From positions 2,772,001-2,836,000 of the forward strand of contig NZ_CP035733.1 of assembly GCF_009768975.1 (NCBI RefSeq): DNA of 64,000 nucleotides. Reading direction: 5' to 3'. The stretch comes from Sphingorhabdus lacus (GTDB lineage Bacteria; Pseudomonadota; Alphaproteobacteria; Sphingomonadales; Sphingomonadaceae). The stretch's first letter is position 1, and each line of letters opens with the position of its first letter. The position numbers were made by a program, and so were the translations under genes. Of the stretch, positions 45,714 through 54,201 are shown piece after piece. A model generated the notes under the pieces. The model worked only from the letters and a program-made list of their open reading frames with translations, ran no database searches and had not been told where the DNA came from.

Positions 45714-47177
45714 TTACTTCCGCAACTGGCTCGGAATCGGCTCTATTTCTGCTTTTTGCGCAGGCGTGTCAACGGTGCGTGTCGATTTGGTCGTTGGATC
45801 GGGCTGCGAAGCCCAATCGTTCCACGCATTGTCGACCTTTTCATATTCCGCCACCGGATCGTACAAAACGCCACCTTCAAGACCCAGATCGCGCGCTTCG
45901 GCGCGGCCCATGGCGGCGAGCAATGTGAAGCCGGCGACATAGGCATTGCGCCGTGCGGTCACCAATTGCACTTTGCTGTTCAGCAATTCCTGTTCGGCAT
46001 TCAGAATGTCGAGAATCGTGCGGTTGCCGACGCTATTTTCCGCCCGTGTGCCTTCGAGCGACAGTTCATTCGCCGATACGGCACGTTCCGACGCACGAAT
46101 CACATCCTGCGCAGCTTTCCAACTGGCATAGGAGGCACGGGTCTGGGCAATCACCTCACGCTCGGCGGCGATTTCCAGTTCCTGCGCTTGTCCAAGCCGG
46201 GCTTGTGCCTGCCGGATTTGTGCGGCGGGCTGGCCACCCTGATACAAGGGAATGGTCGCACGGACACCGGCTTGCGCGGTAAACGAGCTGTTATCCGCCT
46301 GAAAACCGGGGATGTTGGACGATACCGAGTTCAGCGCATTGCTGTAGGAAGGTGAGGTAAACACGCTCACCGTCGGCAACCGCGACGCATTGGCGGCACG
46401 GCGGTCAAAACCGGCTGCTTCGCGACCTTCGCGTGCCGAAATCAGATCGGGATTATTCTCCAGCGCAACATTGACCGCAGTGTCGGGCGTTTCCGGCAAA
46501 TTGGGCAAAGGTGGCGGAGCTTCCAACCGGCCGGGTTCGCGCCCGACGAGCTGGATGTAGATTTCCTTGGACCGGATCAGATTGGCGCGTGCCGATTCGA
46601 GGCTGCTGGTCGCGAGCGCAAGACGCGCTTCGGACTGGGCAACGTCGGTACGGGTCAGATCGCCAATTTCAAACCGGTCGCGCGTTGCTTCCAGATTGAC
46701 CGACAAGACGCCGACCTGCGCACGGTTCAGCTCGACAATGGATTCGTCACGGATGACATCCATATAAGCGCCCACGACAGCCGAGAAAATTGCGCTCTCG
46801 GTGCCGCGCAGATTTGCAAATCCCGCTTCGACCCGGTTCTCGGCAGCACGGATCGCGTTGCGGATTCCGCCGCCTGCATAGAGCGGGGCCGAAACCGTAC
46901 CGTTGATATTTACACCGCGGGCCTGCGTGACCGACGATCCGCCATCCTGCATGATATTTTCAAAATAGGTGGGCTGGACCGTGACGTCGGGCCGGCCATT
47001 GGCCTTGGCCAACGGCACGCCTTCATTGGTCGCCTTTTGCCCTTCGCGGGCCGCGGTCAGGCTGGGGTTGGTCTCATAAGCCGAAACCAGAGCGTCGCGA
47101 AGCGTGTCCGCCGAGGCAGAGGCACTGAACAAGGTGGACCCGAGCAGGGTCGCAACAAGAAGGCGGCGCGGGCTCAA
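45714..47177 (-). CDS. tolC: TolC family outer membrane efflux protein
   Basis: 487 residues from TTG 47177, overlapping the pcm stop (TTGA). Signal peptide about 1-23 (ends SASA). Typical TolC features: DALVSAYETNPSLTAAREG, repeated long amphipathic helices, and NRTILDILNAEQELLNSKV near the second repeat. It forms the outer-membrane channel for type I secretion and RND/ABC export. The C-terminal tail is periplasmic and Pro/Thr-rich. Confidence 0.95.
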   Translation of the reverse strand: MSPRRLLVATLLGSTLFSASASADTLRDALVSAYETNPSLTAAREGQKATNEGVPLAKANGRPDVTVQPTYFENIMQDGGSSVTQARGVNINGTVSAPLYAGGGIRNAIRAAENRVEAGFANLRGTESAIFSAVVGAYMDVIRDESIVELNRAQVGVLSVNLEATRDRFEIGDLTRTDVAQSEARLALATSSLESARANLIRSKEIYIQLVGREPGRLEAPPPLPNLPETPDTAVNVALENNPDLISAREGREAAGFDRRAANASRLPTVSVFTSPSYSNALNSVSSNIPGFQADNSSFTAQAGVRATIPLYQGGQPAAQIRQAQARLGQAQELEIAAEREVIAQTRASYASWKAAQDVIRASERAVSANELSLEGTRAENSVGNRTILDILNAEQELLNSKVQLVTARRNAYVAGFTLLAAMGRAEARDLGLEGGVLYDPVAEYEKVDNAWNDWASQPDPTTKSTRTVDTPAQKAEIEPIPSQLRK

Positions 47178-47758
47178 AATACAAATTCCGCTTTACGCGC
47201 GAATGCGGCCAAAGGTGCAATCTCGCTGTCGATAAAGGGTTTGAGGGCAACTTTGCCCGCATGAACCACCCCGTTTGCCAGGCGCGTCACGGGCCCTTCG
47301 GCAATTCCGCTGACGATCCGGGCCCCTTCGCCGGCCAAACCGAGAAATGCATCGGGAAGTTCCTCGACCGCGCCGTCAATCACGATCAGATTATAAGGTG
47401 CATTGTCTTTCGCCGACGCCCAGTCGGCAGGCGCGGCACAGGTCAGGTGCGTTACATGCCCTTTGAGCAGTTCGGCCACATAGCCGCCGGGATTGCCGAT
47501 CAACAGCGTTTTGTCGGTCGTCTTTACCTCGGCCGCTTGCAGCAGCAGGGCCGTCGACAAGGGCGGGTTCAAAACCGAACCATCGTCCAGCGCTATGGCG
47601 CGGTCCATATAGGATGTCGCGCGATGCGATGCAGGGACATGGTCTTCGCGCGGCAAACTGCCCATTGCGCCAAGGATCCACGCCTCCGTCACACCATTGG
47701 TGCGAAGCTGGGAATCCACCATCGCCCGCCGCATATCTTCAAAACTCACAGATTCCAT
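47174..47758 (-). CDS. pcm: Protein-L-isoaspartate O-methyltransferase-like protein
   Basis: 194 residues from ATG 47758 (MESVSFEDMRRAMVDSQLRTNGV); a GTG at 47794 is in frame. The N-terminus and VPASHRATSYMDRAI match the PCMT family. The SAM-binding motif is LLIGNPGGYVAELL, where the usual GxGxGY has become GNPGGY, so activity is uncertain. This divergent form is regularly found before tolC in sphingomonads. An inverted repeat at 47796-47819 lies in its promoter region. Confidence 0.8.
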   Translation of the reverse strand: MESVSFEDMRRAMVDSQLRTNGVTEAWILGAMGSLPREDHVPASHRATSYMDRAIALDDGSVLNPPLSTALLLQAAEVKTTDKTLLIGNPGGYVAELLKGHVTHLTCAAPADWASAKDNAPYNLIVIDGAVEELPDAFLGLAGEGARIVSGIAEGPVTRLANGVVHAGKVALKPFIDSEIAPLAAFARKAEFVF

Positions 47759-47795
47759 CAGGATATTTCCATCATTTTCCGGGCCATGTGCCACA

Positions 47796-47819
47796 ACTGT
47801 ATTGCAAACACAATACAGT
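47796..47819. promoter_or_regulatory. Operator-like inverted repeat upstream of pcm-tolC
   Basis: ACTGTATTG (47796-47804) and CAATACAGT (47811-47819) form perfect 9-bp inverted arms with a 6-bp spacer, 38-61 nt before the pcm start. The size suits a TetR/MarR-type dimer site controlling the pcm-tolC-DUF2497 operon. The binding protein is not in view. Confidence 0.5.
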
Positions 47820-48031
47820 CTTTGATTCTGGTTCTAGCCAGCATAGGTCCAATCGCCAAGCCGGATTCAGACAAACGCGCAACCTGAACCCGCAAATGGC
47901 ATTTTTTTCCCGTCACTTGTGGCGGTCAGGGCACAACATGCCAGATTGCCGGTTGATTTGATGAAACCAACCCGCTAGACGCGCGCCTCCACCACATACA
48001 GCAATGCTGTATCAAGCGTTTTGCTTATCGA

Positions 48032-48105
48032 GGCCCGATGGCGGAGTGGTGACGCAGAGGACTGCAAATCCTTGCACGCCGGTTCGATTCCGGCTCGGGC
48101 CTCCA
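48032..48105 (+). tRNA. tRNA-Cys (GCA)
   Basis: GGCCCGA (48032-48038) pairs with TCGGGCC (48095-48101), discriminator T, and CCA encoded at 48103-48105. D arm GCG...CGC, anticodon stem GAGGA/TCCTT with loop CTGCAAA (anticodon GCA at 48064-48066), and the T arm with GGTTCGATTCC. All arms fold normally. No integrase or repeat is adjacent, so there is no sign of element integration. Confidence 0.96.
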
Positions 48106-48153
48106 AGCATATTGGTGCGAAATCTCCGGCCACTGCTGCACTCAAAAAGTCTA

Positions 48154-49461
48154 TTACATTTTGGCGCGCATGGGTGCTGTTTCGGGCATGCGCCAGAAAA
48201 CGAAGATCACACAAGCGGCGACAAGGGCAATCATTGCGCCGGGTGCGGCATCCCATTTGCTGTTCGTCACCAACAGATGCGCAACCAAAGGCGTGAGACC
48301 ACCGAAAATGGCGGTGGCCGTTGTCGCGCCCAATGCAAGGCCGCTCAATCTTCCCTCGCCGGGGAATTGTTCGGCCGTGGTGACGGCGCCAACCGCGCTC
48401 ACCGCTCCACCAAGTGCCGCCAGTGTAATGGCGCCCACCCAGGTCGCGGCGCCACCGCCTGCCATGAAGGCGAACATGCCCGTGGGTAGAAATATCCCGC
48501 CAAGCGCAAGCGCCAGCAGGATGGGGCGGCGGCCATATCGGTCCGATGCGAGCCCGATGACCGGGGTCACCAGAATGACCGTAAGCGCAGCAAGGACCGA
48601 AATCGAAAGCGCCCGTGTCTCCGGCATGGTTCCGGTGGCATCCAGAAACGCCGGGACATAGGTAATGCCGACATAATAGGTGATCGACCCCAGCGCCGAA
48701 ATTGCAAAGCCGCGTGCAATGGCGCTGCGGTGCCGGGTCAGCGTCTGCTTTATGGGGTTGTCCGGCACAGTGCCTGCTACGCGTTGGCGCAGGAATTCCG
48801 GAGTCTCCTCAAGCGTTGCGCGCGTAATGAGAACCAGGCCAGCGAGCGCTGCGCCGAACAGGAATGGCAGACGCCATCCCCATGTGACGAGCGATTCTTC
48901 GGGTACAGCCCATACCACCAGCGCCGCTGCAGCGGCCGCCAGCAGCGCGCCAATCTCGCTTGCCGCCGATGCGCAACTGGTGATCAATCCGCGCCGTTTG
49001 TCCTTCGCACCTTCCATAAGGTAGGCGACGACACCGGTATATTCGCCACCAACCGAAAAGGACATCAGGCAGCGCAGCATAATCAGCAGCACACCGGCAA
49101 GCGGGCCGATTTGCGCGTAGGTCGGCAGCATGGCGGTTGCGAGCATTGCCCCGGTCATCAAAGCCATTGAACCCAGCATGGTCATCCGTCGGCCAAAGCG
49201 GTCCCCAAAGTGCCCGAAAACAAGCGCCCCGACCGGGCGCATCAAATAGGCAATCGCAAAGCCGCCGAGCGTCTCGGTCAGCGACTGCGGACCGGTTCCG
49301 AAAAAGACGCGCGCCAGCACCGTCGAAAAATAAAGGTAAAGCGTGAAATCATACCATTCCACAATTGTCGAAAGACCGGCGAGAGCCATCGACCGCCGCG
49401 ACATCGGTGCGCGTGAAGAGGGAGAGGCACCCTGCCCAGTCTGGCTGACAATTTCGACCAC
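48154..49461 (-). CDS. MFS transporter, metabolite:H+ symporter (MHS) type
   Basis: 435 residues from GTG 49461; ATG 49404 is a plausible shorter start, neither with a good ribosome-binding site. Twelve helices. VEWYDFTLYLYFS, the loop FGHFGDRFGRRM and SVGGEYTGVVAYLME are characteristic of the proline/betaine or alpha-ketoglutarate symporter group. It likely imports a small organic acid or amino acid with protons. Confidence 0.88.
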   Translation of the reverse strand: MVEIVSQTGQGASPSSRAPMSRRSMALAGLSTIVEWYDFTLYLYFSTVLARVFFGTGPQSLTETLGGFAIAYLMRPVGALVFGHFGDRFGRRMTMLGSMALMTGAMLATAMLPTYAQIGPLAGVLLIMLRCLMSFSVGGEYTGVVAYLMEGAKDKRRGLITSCASAASEIGALLAAAAAALVVWAVPEESLVTWGWRLPFLFGAALAGLVLITRATLEETPEFLRQRVAGTVPDNPIKQTLTRHRSAIARGFAISALGSITYYVGITYVPAFLDATGTMPETRALSISVLAALTVILVTPVIGLASDRYGRRPILLALALGGIFLPTGMFAFMAGGGAATWVGAITLAALGGAVSAVGAVTTAEQFPGEGRLSGLALGATTATAIFGGLTPLVAHLLVTNSKWDAAPGAMIALVAACVIFVFWRMPETAPMRAKM

Positions 49462-49684
49462 GCAGCAACGTGGCGAATTTCGGGACAGGTGACAAGACGC
49501 CTTAGCCTTTTCCGAAAGCTAATATTGACCCAGTCTTTTCCCGCTTCCGGGATCGGATTTGCGTTTCAATTGAGAGAGGGCCGATACCGGGTGCCGCCAT
49601 TTGCGGTTGACGGCGATAGGCAAATTTTTATGGTGTGCGATGCGCAGTACTTTTGCCGTAGCGAATGACATTGGGGGCAAGTTC

Positions 49685-51622
49685 GTGAAGTTTATCCTGC
49701 GGGCTTTCCTGCTGATTTCAGTTCTGGCTTCGCGGCCCGTCTTGTCCGCCGAGGCTCCCGCGGAAATTCCGGTTGATGCGTTCGTGGAATCGGGCAGTCT
49801 CGTCCAGCCGATCATTTCCCCCAATGGCGAAAAAATTGCCTTCCGGGAACGTGTCGGCGAACGAACCTATGTCAGCTTTCGGCCCGTTGACACCGAGGAA
49901 ATCGCGCGGGTCGCCTTTCCGGAAGGCTATGATTTGAATTGGTATCGCTGGGCAGGCGATACTAAATTGTTGATCAGCGCCACACGTAAAAGCATATTTT
50001 ACGGCATTGATCTGCCCGTAAGCAGCCTGATCGCCTATGACGTAACGACCCGCAAGGCCACGCAACTGGGTTTGAAATCCCAAGGGCTGGTGGGTGACGA
50101 TGTGCTCTATGTCGATCCCGCGGGTAACTTTTTGCTGATGGCCGTTTCCAAATCCATCTTTTCAACGCCGGGCGTGTACCGGGTCGAAATTGGCAGCAAC
50201 ACATTCACCGAAATAGTCCGGCCCCAGGACAATGTGTGGAGCTGGATTGCCGACGGCAGCGGCGTCGTGCGGATGGGGGTAGCCTATGGAGAACAAGCCA
50301 CCCGCATTTATTACCGGCGGAGCAATGAGGAAAAGTTCGCGCTCGTGGACAAGATCCGCAAGGGCAAGGACGAAGAAAATGCGCCGGAAAGCTTGATCGA
50401 CGTCAGCCAGATCGTCGCGGGTAAGGATGAGGGATATGTGCTGTCCAATAAAGAGAATGGACGGTTTGCGCTTTATCGGTTCAGCTACACCAGCCGGGAA
50501 ATTGGCGAGAAGTTGCTCGACCATCCCGAAAATGACATCACGGGTTTTACGCTGAACGACGCGGGCACCGACATCGAATCCGCGACGCTCACGGATGACC
50601 GGGACCGCATCGTCTGGTTCGACCCGGCTTACAAAAGTCTCCAACGCCTGCTCGACAAAGCTTTGCCCGGTCAGGAGGCGTGGATACAATCGCGCAGTGC
50701 GGACGGCAAACGGATGACCGTGTTTTCAACGTCGCCAACCGATCCGGGCAGCTATTATATTTTTGAACCGTCCGCAAAGCGGCTTCACCGGTTTGCCGGC
50801 CTGAACGACCACATCAATCCTGCGGTGTTGGCGGTCACGAAATATATACGCTACACGGCGCGTGACGGACTTTCGGTTCCAGCCTATCTGACGTTGCCGG
50901 TGGGGCGGCAGCCTGGCAAACTTCCGCTCATCGTGATGCCCCATGGCGGGCCTTACGGCGTGCGCGACACCTTGGATTATAACCGCGAAGTCCAGTTTCT
51001 GGCCAATCGGGGCTATGCCGTAATCCAACCCAATTTCCGCGGCTCCGACAGCTATGGCGAAGACTATTACAAAAAAGGCGAAGGCCAGATCGGCCGGGCC
51101 ATGCAGGATGACCTGGACGACGCCGTGGACTGGCTGGCGAAGGAAGGCATAGCCGACGCCACTCGGGTGTGCATCATTGGCTCATCCTATGGGGGCTATG
51201 CGGCCCTTTGGGGTGTCATTCGCAATCCGGAGCGCTATCGTTGCGCCGCCAGCTTTGCCGGGGTGACCGACTTTGTGACCCAATTGAAATACAGCAAGAA
51301 GGGCATGGAAAGCCGCCATGCCCGCAAATGGCAAGACATTGTCCGCGGCGATGAGGATTTCAAGCTGGACACGGTATCGCCCGCCAAAAATGCAGGCAAG
51401 TTAACCCGGCCCATTCTGCTGACCCATGGCGATGATGACAATGTCGTGCCCATCAGCCAGTTCAACATGATGGTTGCGGCCTTAAAGAAGGCCGGCAAGG
51501 CCGCCGAGAGCCATGTGTACGAAAATGAAGGCCATGGGCTGGACGAACCGGCCAATCAAAAGGATTGGCTGGAACGGCTCGAGGCATTTCTGGATGCGCA
51601 TAATCCTGCAGACCCCTTATAA
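49685..51622 (+). CDS. S9 family secreted prolyl oligopeptidase-type peptidase
   Basis: 645 residues from GTG 49685, chosen for GGGGG 7 nt upstream and because it opens directly into a signal peptide (about 1-22, ending VLSA). ATG 49601 and 49640 are in frame. A propeller-type N-domain with IISPNGEKIAF is followed by the catalytic domain: nucleophile IIGSSYGGYAAL, Asp THGDDDNVVP, His NEGHGLDEP. It lacks the GGSYGG form of the S9 protein at 41493, so the two are not recent duplicates. Confidence 0.9.
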   Translation: MKFILRAFLLISVLASRPVLSAEAPAEIPVDAFVESGSLVQPIISPNGEKIAFRERVGERTYVSFRPVDTEEIARVAFPEGYDLNWYRWAGDTKLLISATRKSIFYGIDLPVSSLIAYDVTTRKATQLGLKSQGLVGDDVLYVDPAGNFLLMAVSKSIFSTPGVYRVEIGSNTFTEIVRPQDNVWSWIADGSGVVRMGVAYGEQATRIYYRRSNEEKFALVDKIRKGKDEENAPESLIDVSQIVAGKDEGYVLSNKENGRFALYRFSYTSREIGEKLLDHPENDITGFTLNDAGTDIESATLTDDRDRIVWFDPAYKSLQRLLDKALPGQEAWIQSRSADGKRMTVFSTSPTDPGSYYIFEPSAKRLHRFAGLNDHINPAVLAVTKYIRYTARDGLSVPAYLTLPVGRQPGKLPLIVMPHGGPYGVRDTLDYNREVQFLANRGYAVIQPNFRGSDSYGEDYYKKGEGQIGRAMQDDLDDAVDWLAKEGIADATRVCIIGSSYGGYAALWGVIRNPERYRCAASFAGVTDFVTQLKYSKKGMESRHARKWQDIVRGDEDFKLDTVSPAKNAGKLTRPILLTHGDDDNVVPISQFNMMVAALKKAGKAAESHVYENEGHGLDEPANQKDWLERLEAFLDAHNPADPL

Positions 51623-51843
51623 ATCGGGGTCATCTAGAGCTTTGCTGCCCAATTCGACCATACCGCAACCTGACGAATTTCAGTGTTGATGACAAGCAGC
51701 CTTTGGCGTCTTCGGAACCCGAAAAGGCACAGCATCTTTCGATGGCAGACAGCGTGGCTTTCGACCAACGACATGGGTGCAGATTGTGAGGGGGGCTGCT
51801 TCCATGCTATTCCATATCAGGTTGTCGATAGGGGGAAATCGCT

Positions 51844-52140
51844 ATGCGTCGTTTTGCAGCCACAGTCATACTCGCCATGTCACTCATCGCCGCACCTGCC
51901 TTTTCCAAGGATGACGCGACGCAGACAACAGGTGCCAATGATCCTGATCTGGTGATCAAGTGCCGCAAGGTTGAAGTGACCGGATCGCTCGTGAAAAAGG
52001 GCAAGGTCTGCAAAACCGCAGGCGAATGGAAGCGCATTCAAAGCAACGGAAACCGAACAGCCCGTGCAATCGTGGAATCAGGCAATATCTGCTCGGGTGG
52101 ATGTTGCGGCAATGCCGTGGGATGCGGTTCCGGGCAATAA
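51844..52140 (+). CDS. Small secreted Cys-rich protein
   Basis: 98 residues with GGGGGA 8 nt before ATG. Signal peptide about 1-21 (MRRFAATVILAMSLIAAPAFS). The mature part has DPDLVIKCRKVEVTGSLVKK and KVCKTAGEW, a pattern I associate with a small exported family common in sphingomonads (VTGSxxxxxxC..xxEW). The C-terminus NICSGGCCGNAVGCGSGQ adds four Cys in 13 residues. Function unknown; metal binding or disulfides are possible. Confidence 0.75.
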   Translation: MRRFAATVILAMSLIAAPAFSKDDATQTTGANDPDLVIKCRKVEVTGSLVKKGKVCKTAGEWKRIQSNGNRTARAIVESGNICSGGCCGNAVGCGSGQ

Positions 52141-52232
52141 TCCCGGCCAAGCTGTACGCTTTACATTGCCAATGTGGAGACATCGGTTACGATTGCCGTC
52201 GGCAAATATCGTCGTGCACGGGATTTAGAGAG

Positions 52233-52826
52233 ATGAACTTAGCGCATCGTTCCGCGGTGTTGGCGGCTTCTTTCGGGCTTCTGGCTTTGTCCTCCCCGGC
52301 GTTGGCGCAGATGTCCGTTCCGCCGCCGATGGCGCAATTAACCGCCGATTGCGCGCGACCGGTCTATGCATCCGATCAACTGGTGTGCGGGGATACCGAA
52401 TTGCGCCAGCTGGACGCGCGGCTTGCCGCTATTTTGAACATGCCGGCGGCTGCGAACGGAATCGCGCTGATCGAAAGTGATGACCAGTGGTTTAAGCGAC
52501 GCAGCCGCTGCGCCTTTGAAACCGATCACCGCGCGTGCCTGGTGCAGTCCTATCGCGACCGGCTCGCCTTTCTGGAAAGTGCGACGCAGATGCGCGAACG
52601 GACATGGGGCGCACGCTGCACAATTTGGGGTCAGGTGGAGATCGACCGGGTGCCCAATGGCTATATGCTTGTACGGACGCGCGACGACCAGTCGCTAAGG
52701 GCCATTGCTGCGCCGGTGTCGGAACAATCTGTCTGGAAACCGGTATGGACCGCGACGGTGCGCGGGTCGCGTATCGACTTTACAAGCCATGATGGCCGCC
52801 GTATTTCGTGCAAGACAAAGCGTTGA
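52233..52826 (+). CDS. Secreted protein with LprI-like (DUF1311) domain
   Basis: 197 residues from ATG 52233, which begins a signal peptide (about 1-25, ending ALA). The mature N-terminal domain has ADCARPVYASDQLVCGDTELRQLDARLAAIL and later RRSRCAFETDHRACLVQSYRDRLAFLE, the four-Cys pattern of the lysozyme-inhibitor LprI N-terminal domain. A C-terminal extension of about 90 residues has two more Cys. A role in lysozyme resistance or envelope protection is suggested by the domain name, but members are varied. Confidence 0.78.
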   Translation: MNLAHRSAVLAASFGLLALSSPALAQMSVPPPMAQLTADCARPVYASDQLVCGDTELRQLDARLAAILNMPAAANGIALIESDDQWFKRRSRCAFETDHRACLVQSYRDRLAFLESATQMRERTWGARCTIWGQVEIDRVPNGYMLVRTRDDQSLRAIAAPVSEQSVWKPVWTATVRGSRIDFTSHDGRRISCKTKR

Positions 52827-52851
52827 AGCGCGGCGCCTTTGCTATGCCCGC

Positions 52852-54201
52852 CTAACCCATTTGCCCTTGCGCCCGCACGAAATGGTCGGCCGCCTTTTTT
52901 GCCAGCAGGAGCATGGCCGCACCGGCAACGGCGCAGCCGAGGTGGAGCGACCAGAAGGTTGTAATCGGTAAGGCTTCAAAACGCGCCGCCAGCACTGTGC
53001 TGAGCAGCCCTGCAAAGAACAGGCCGAGAAAATAGCCCGAAATCGACGTGGCCGAACCCTTCACATTGTCTTTGCTGCCAAGTTCGGCGAGGGCAGCCGG
53101 CAGGATTTGCGCAAGGCCCGCGGCGTTCAGAAACTGGAACGCCACACACCATAGGAGTGTGAGCTTCCCCCCGCCGCCCATCAGCGCCGCTGCCAACAGC
53201 ATGCATGTGCCAGCACATACAAAAAGCGCACCGAAACTTGCCCGGGTCAGCGAGGATACCGGACCGATGTGGCGTTCCAGCGCCCGCCAGGCCGGGACCG
53301 ACGCCACGAGCACGCACAGGCTGAGCGCTGCATCCATTCCGACCAGCCAGCTGACAGGTATCGGCTGACCAAAGAGCATAAGGGCGAAGTCCTTTTTCAC
53401 GCACAGCAGATAGGCATTGAACAATTGAAAGTTGGGAATGGCGAGCAGCCCTACGCCCGCGATCAGCAGGATGTTCGACGGCCATTTGCGAGCGGACAAG
53501 AGGGTGGAAGATGGGGCATATGCCGGCACCTCGACTTTCCGGGCTTTCGCAGGGTCGAAATGGCCAAAGGCGTAAATGGAGAGCGCGACGAGCATGGCGA
53601 AAGCGGAGGTTGCGAACCCCCAATGCCAGCCGGCTTCCTCGCCGATCGTGCCGACCACAAAAGGCCCCGCCAGACCGGCGAGGTTCACTGCGAGAAAGTA
53701 GAGTTGGAACCCTTCGACGCGTCGGGAGTCGGTGTCGTAGAGCGACCCCAACTGGCTGGCGATTGCGCCGCGAAACAGCCCAATGCCGAGCGCTATGCAA
53801 GTTAGCGCCAAAATAAGCGCGGGCTCATATGCCATCGCCAAATGACCCAAGGCCATGATCGATCCACCGACCAATATGGCTCGTGCTGGCCCCAGAACCC
53901 GGTCTGTGATGACGCCACCCACGATCGGAATGATCGAGATGAGCGTCAAAAAGCCACCCGTAATGCTGGAGGCCAGTGCCTGCCCTTTGACCTCAAAGAG
54001 GGTACTGATCGACGCAACGAGCCAGATCTCGTCGGCCGCTCGGGTGACCAGAAGATATTCGGTCAGGTAGAGGATCAGGATTGCCTGCAGCCCGTAATAG
54101 GCGACGCGTTCCCAGAATTTGGTGAGGCAGATTGTTGCGAAACCGTCCGGCTGACCCGTTCGGAGCGATCTAATGCGCCGAAAGGGAAGTGCCGCTGTCA
54201 C
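52852..54201 (-). CDS. POT-family (oligopeptide-like) MFS transporter
   Basis: 449 residues from GTG 54201, which makes a GTGA overlap with the AraC gene; a longer frame from 54246 would overlap AraC by 49 bp. FWERVAYYGLQAILILYLTEYLL is the POT first-helix signature, and ten or more further helices follow. The usual ExxER proton-coupling motif reads KFWER here, lacking the first Glu. Likely takes up small peptides or a related solute, possibly the inducer of the AraC regulator. Confidence 0.85.
   Translation of the reverse strand: MTAALPFRRIRSLRTGQPDGFATICLTKFWERVAYYGLQAILILYLTEYLLVTRAADEIWLVASISTLFEVKGQALASSITGGFLTLISIIPIVGGVITDRVLGPARAILVGGSIMALGHLAMAYEPALILALTCIALGIGLFRGAIASQLGSLYDTDSRRVEGFQLYFLAVNLAGLAGPFVVGTIGEEAGWHWGFATSAFAMLVALSIYAFGHFDPAKARKVEVPAYAPSSTLLSARKWPSNILLIAGVGLLAIPNFQLFNAYLLCVKKDFALMLFGQPIPVSWLVGMDAALSLCVLVASVPAWRALERHIGPVSSLTRASFGALFVCAGTCMLLAAALMGGGGKLTLLWCVAFQFLNAAGLAQILPAALAELGSKDNVKGSATSISGYFLGLFFAGLLSTVLAARFEALPITTFWSLHLGCAVAGAAMLLLAKKAADHFVRAQGQMG

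Noticed and set aside
47997-48011. Palindrome TACAGCAATGCTGTA just before tRNA-Cys
   Set aside because: It could be an operator or part of the promoter, but there is no partner site or related gene to support a function.
48032-48153. tRNA-Cys as an integration site of a genomic island
   Set aside because: No integrase, no repeat of the tRNA 3' end and no shift in base use downstream.
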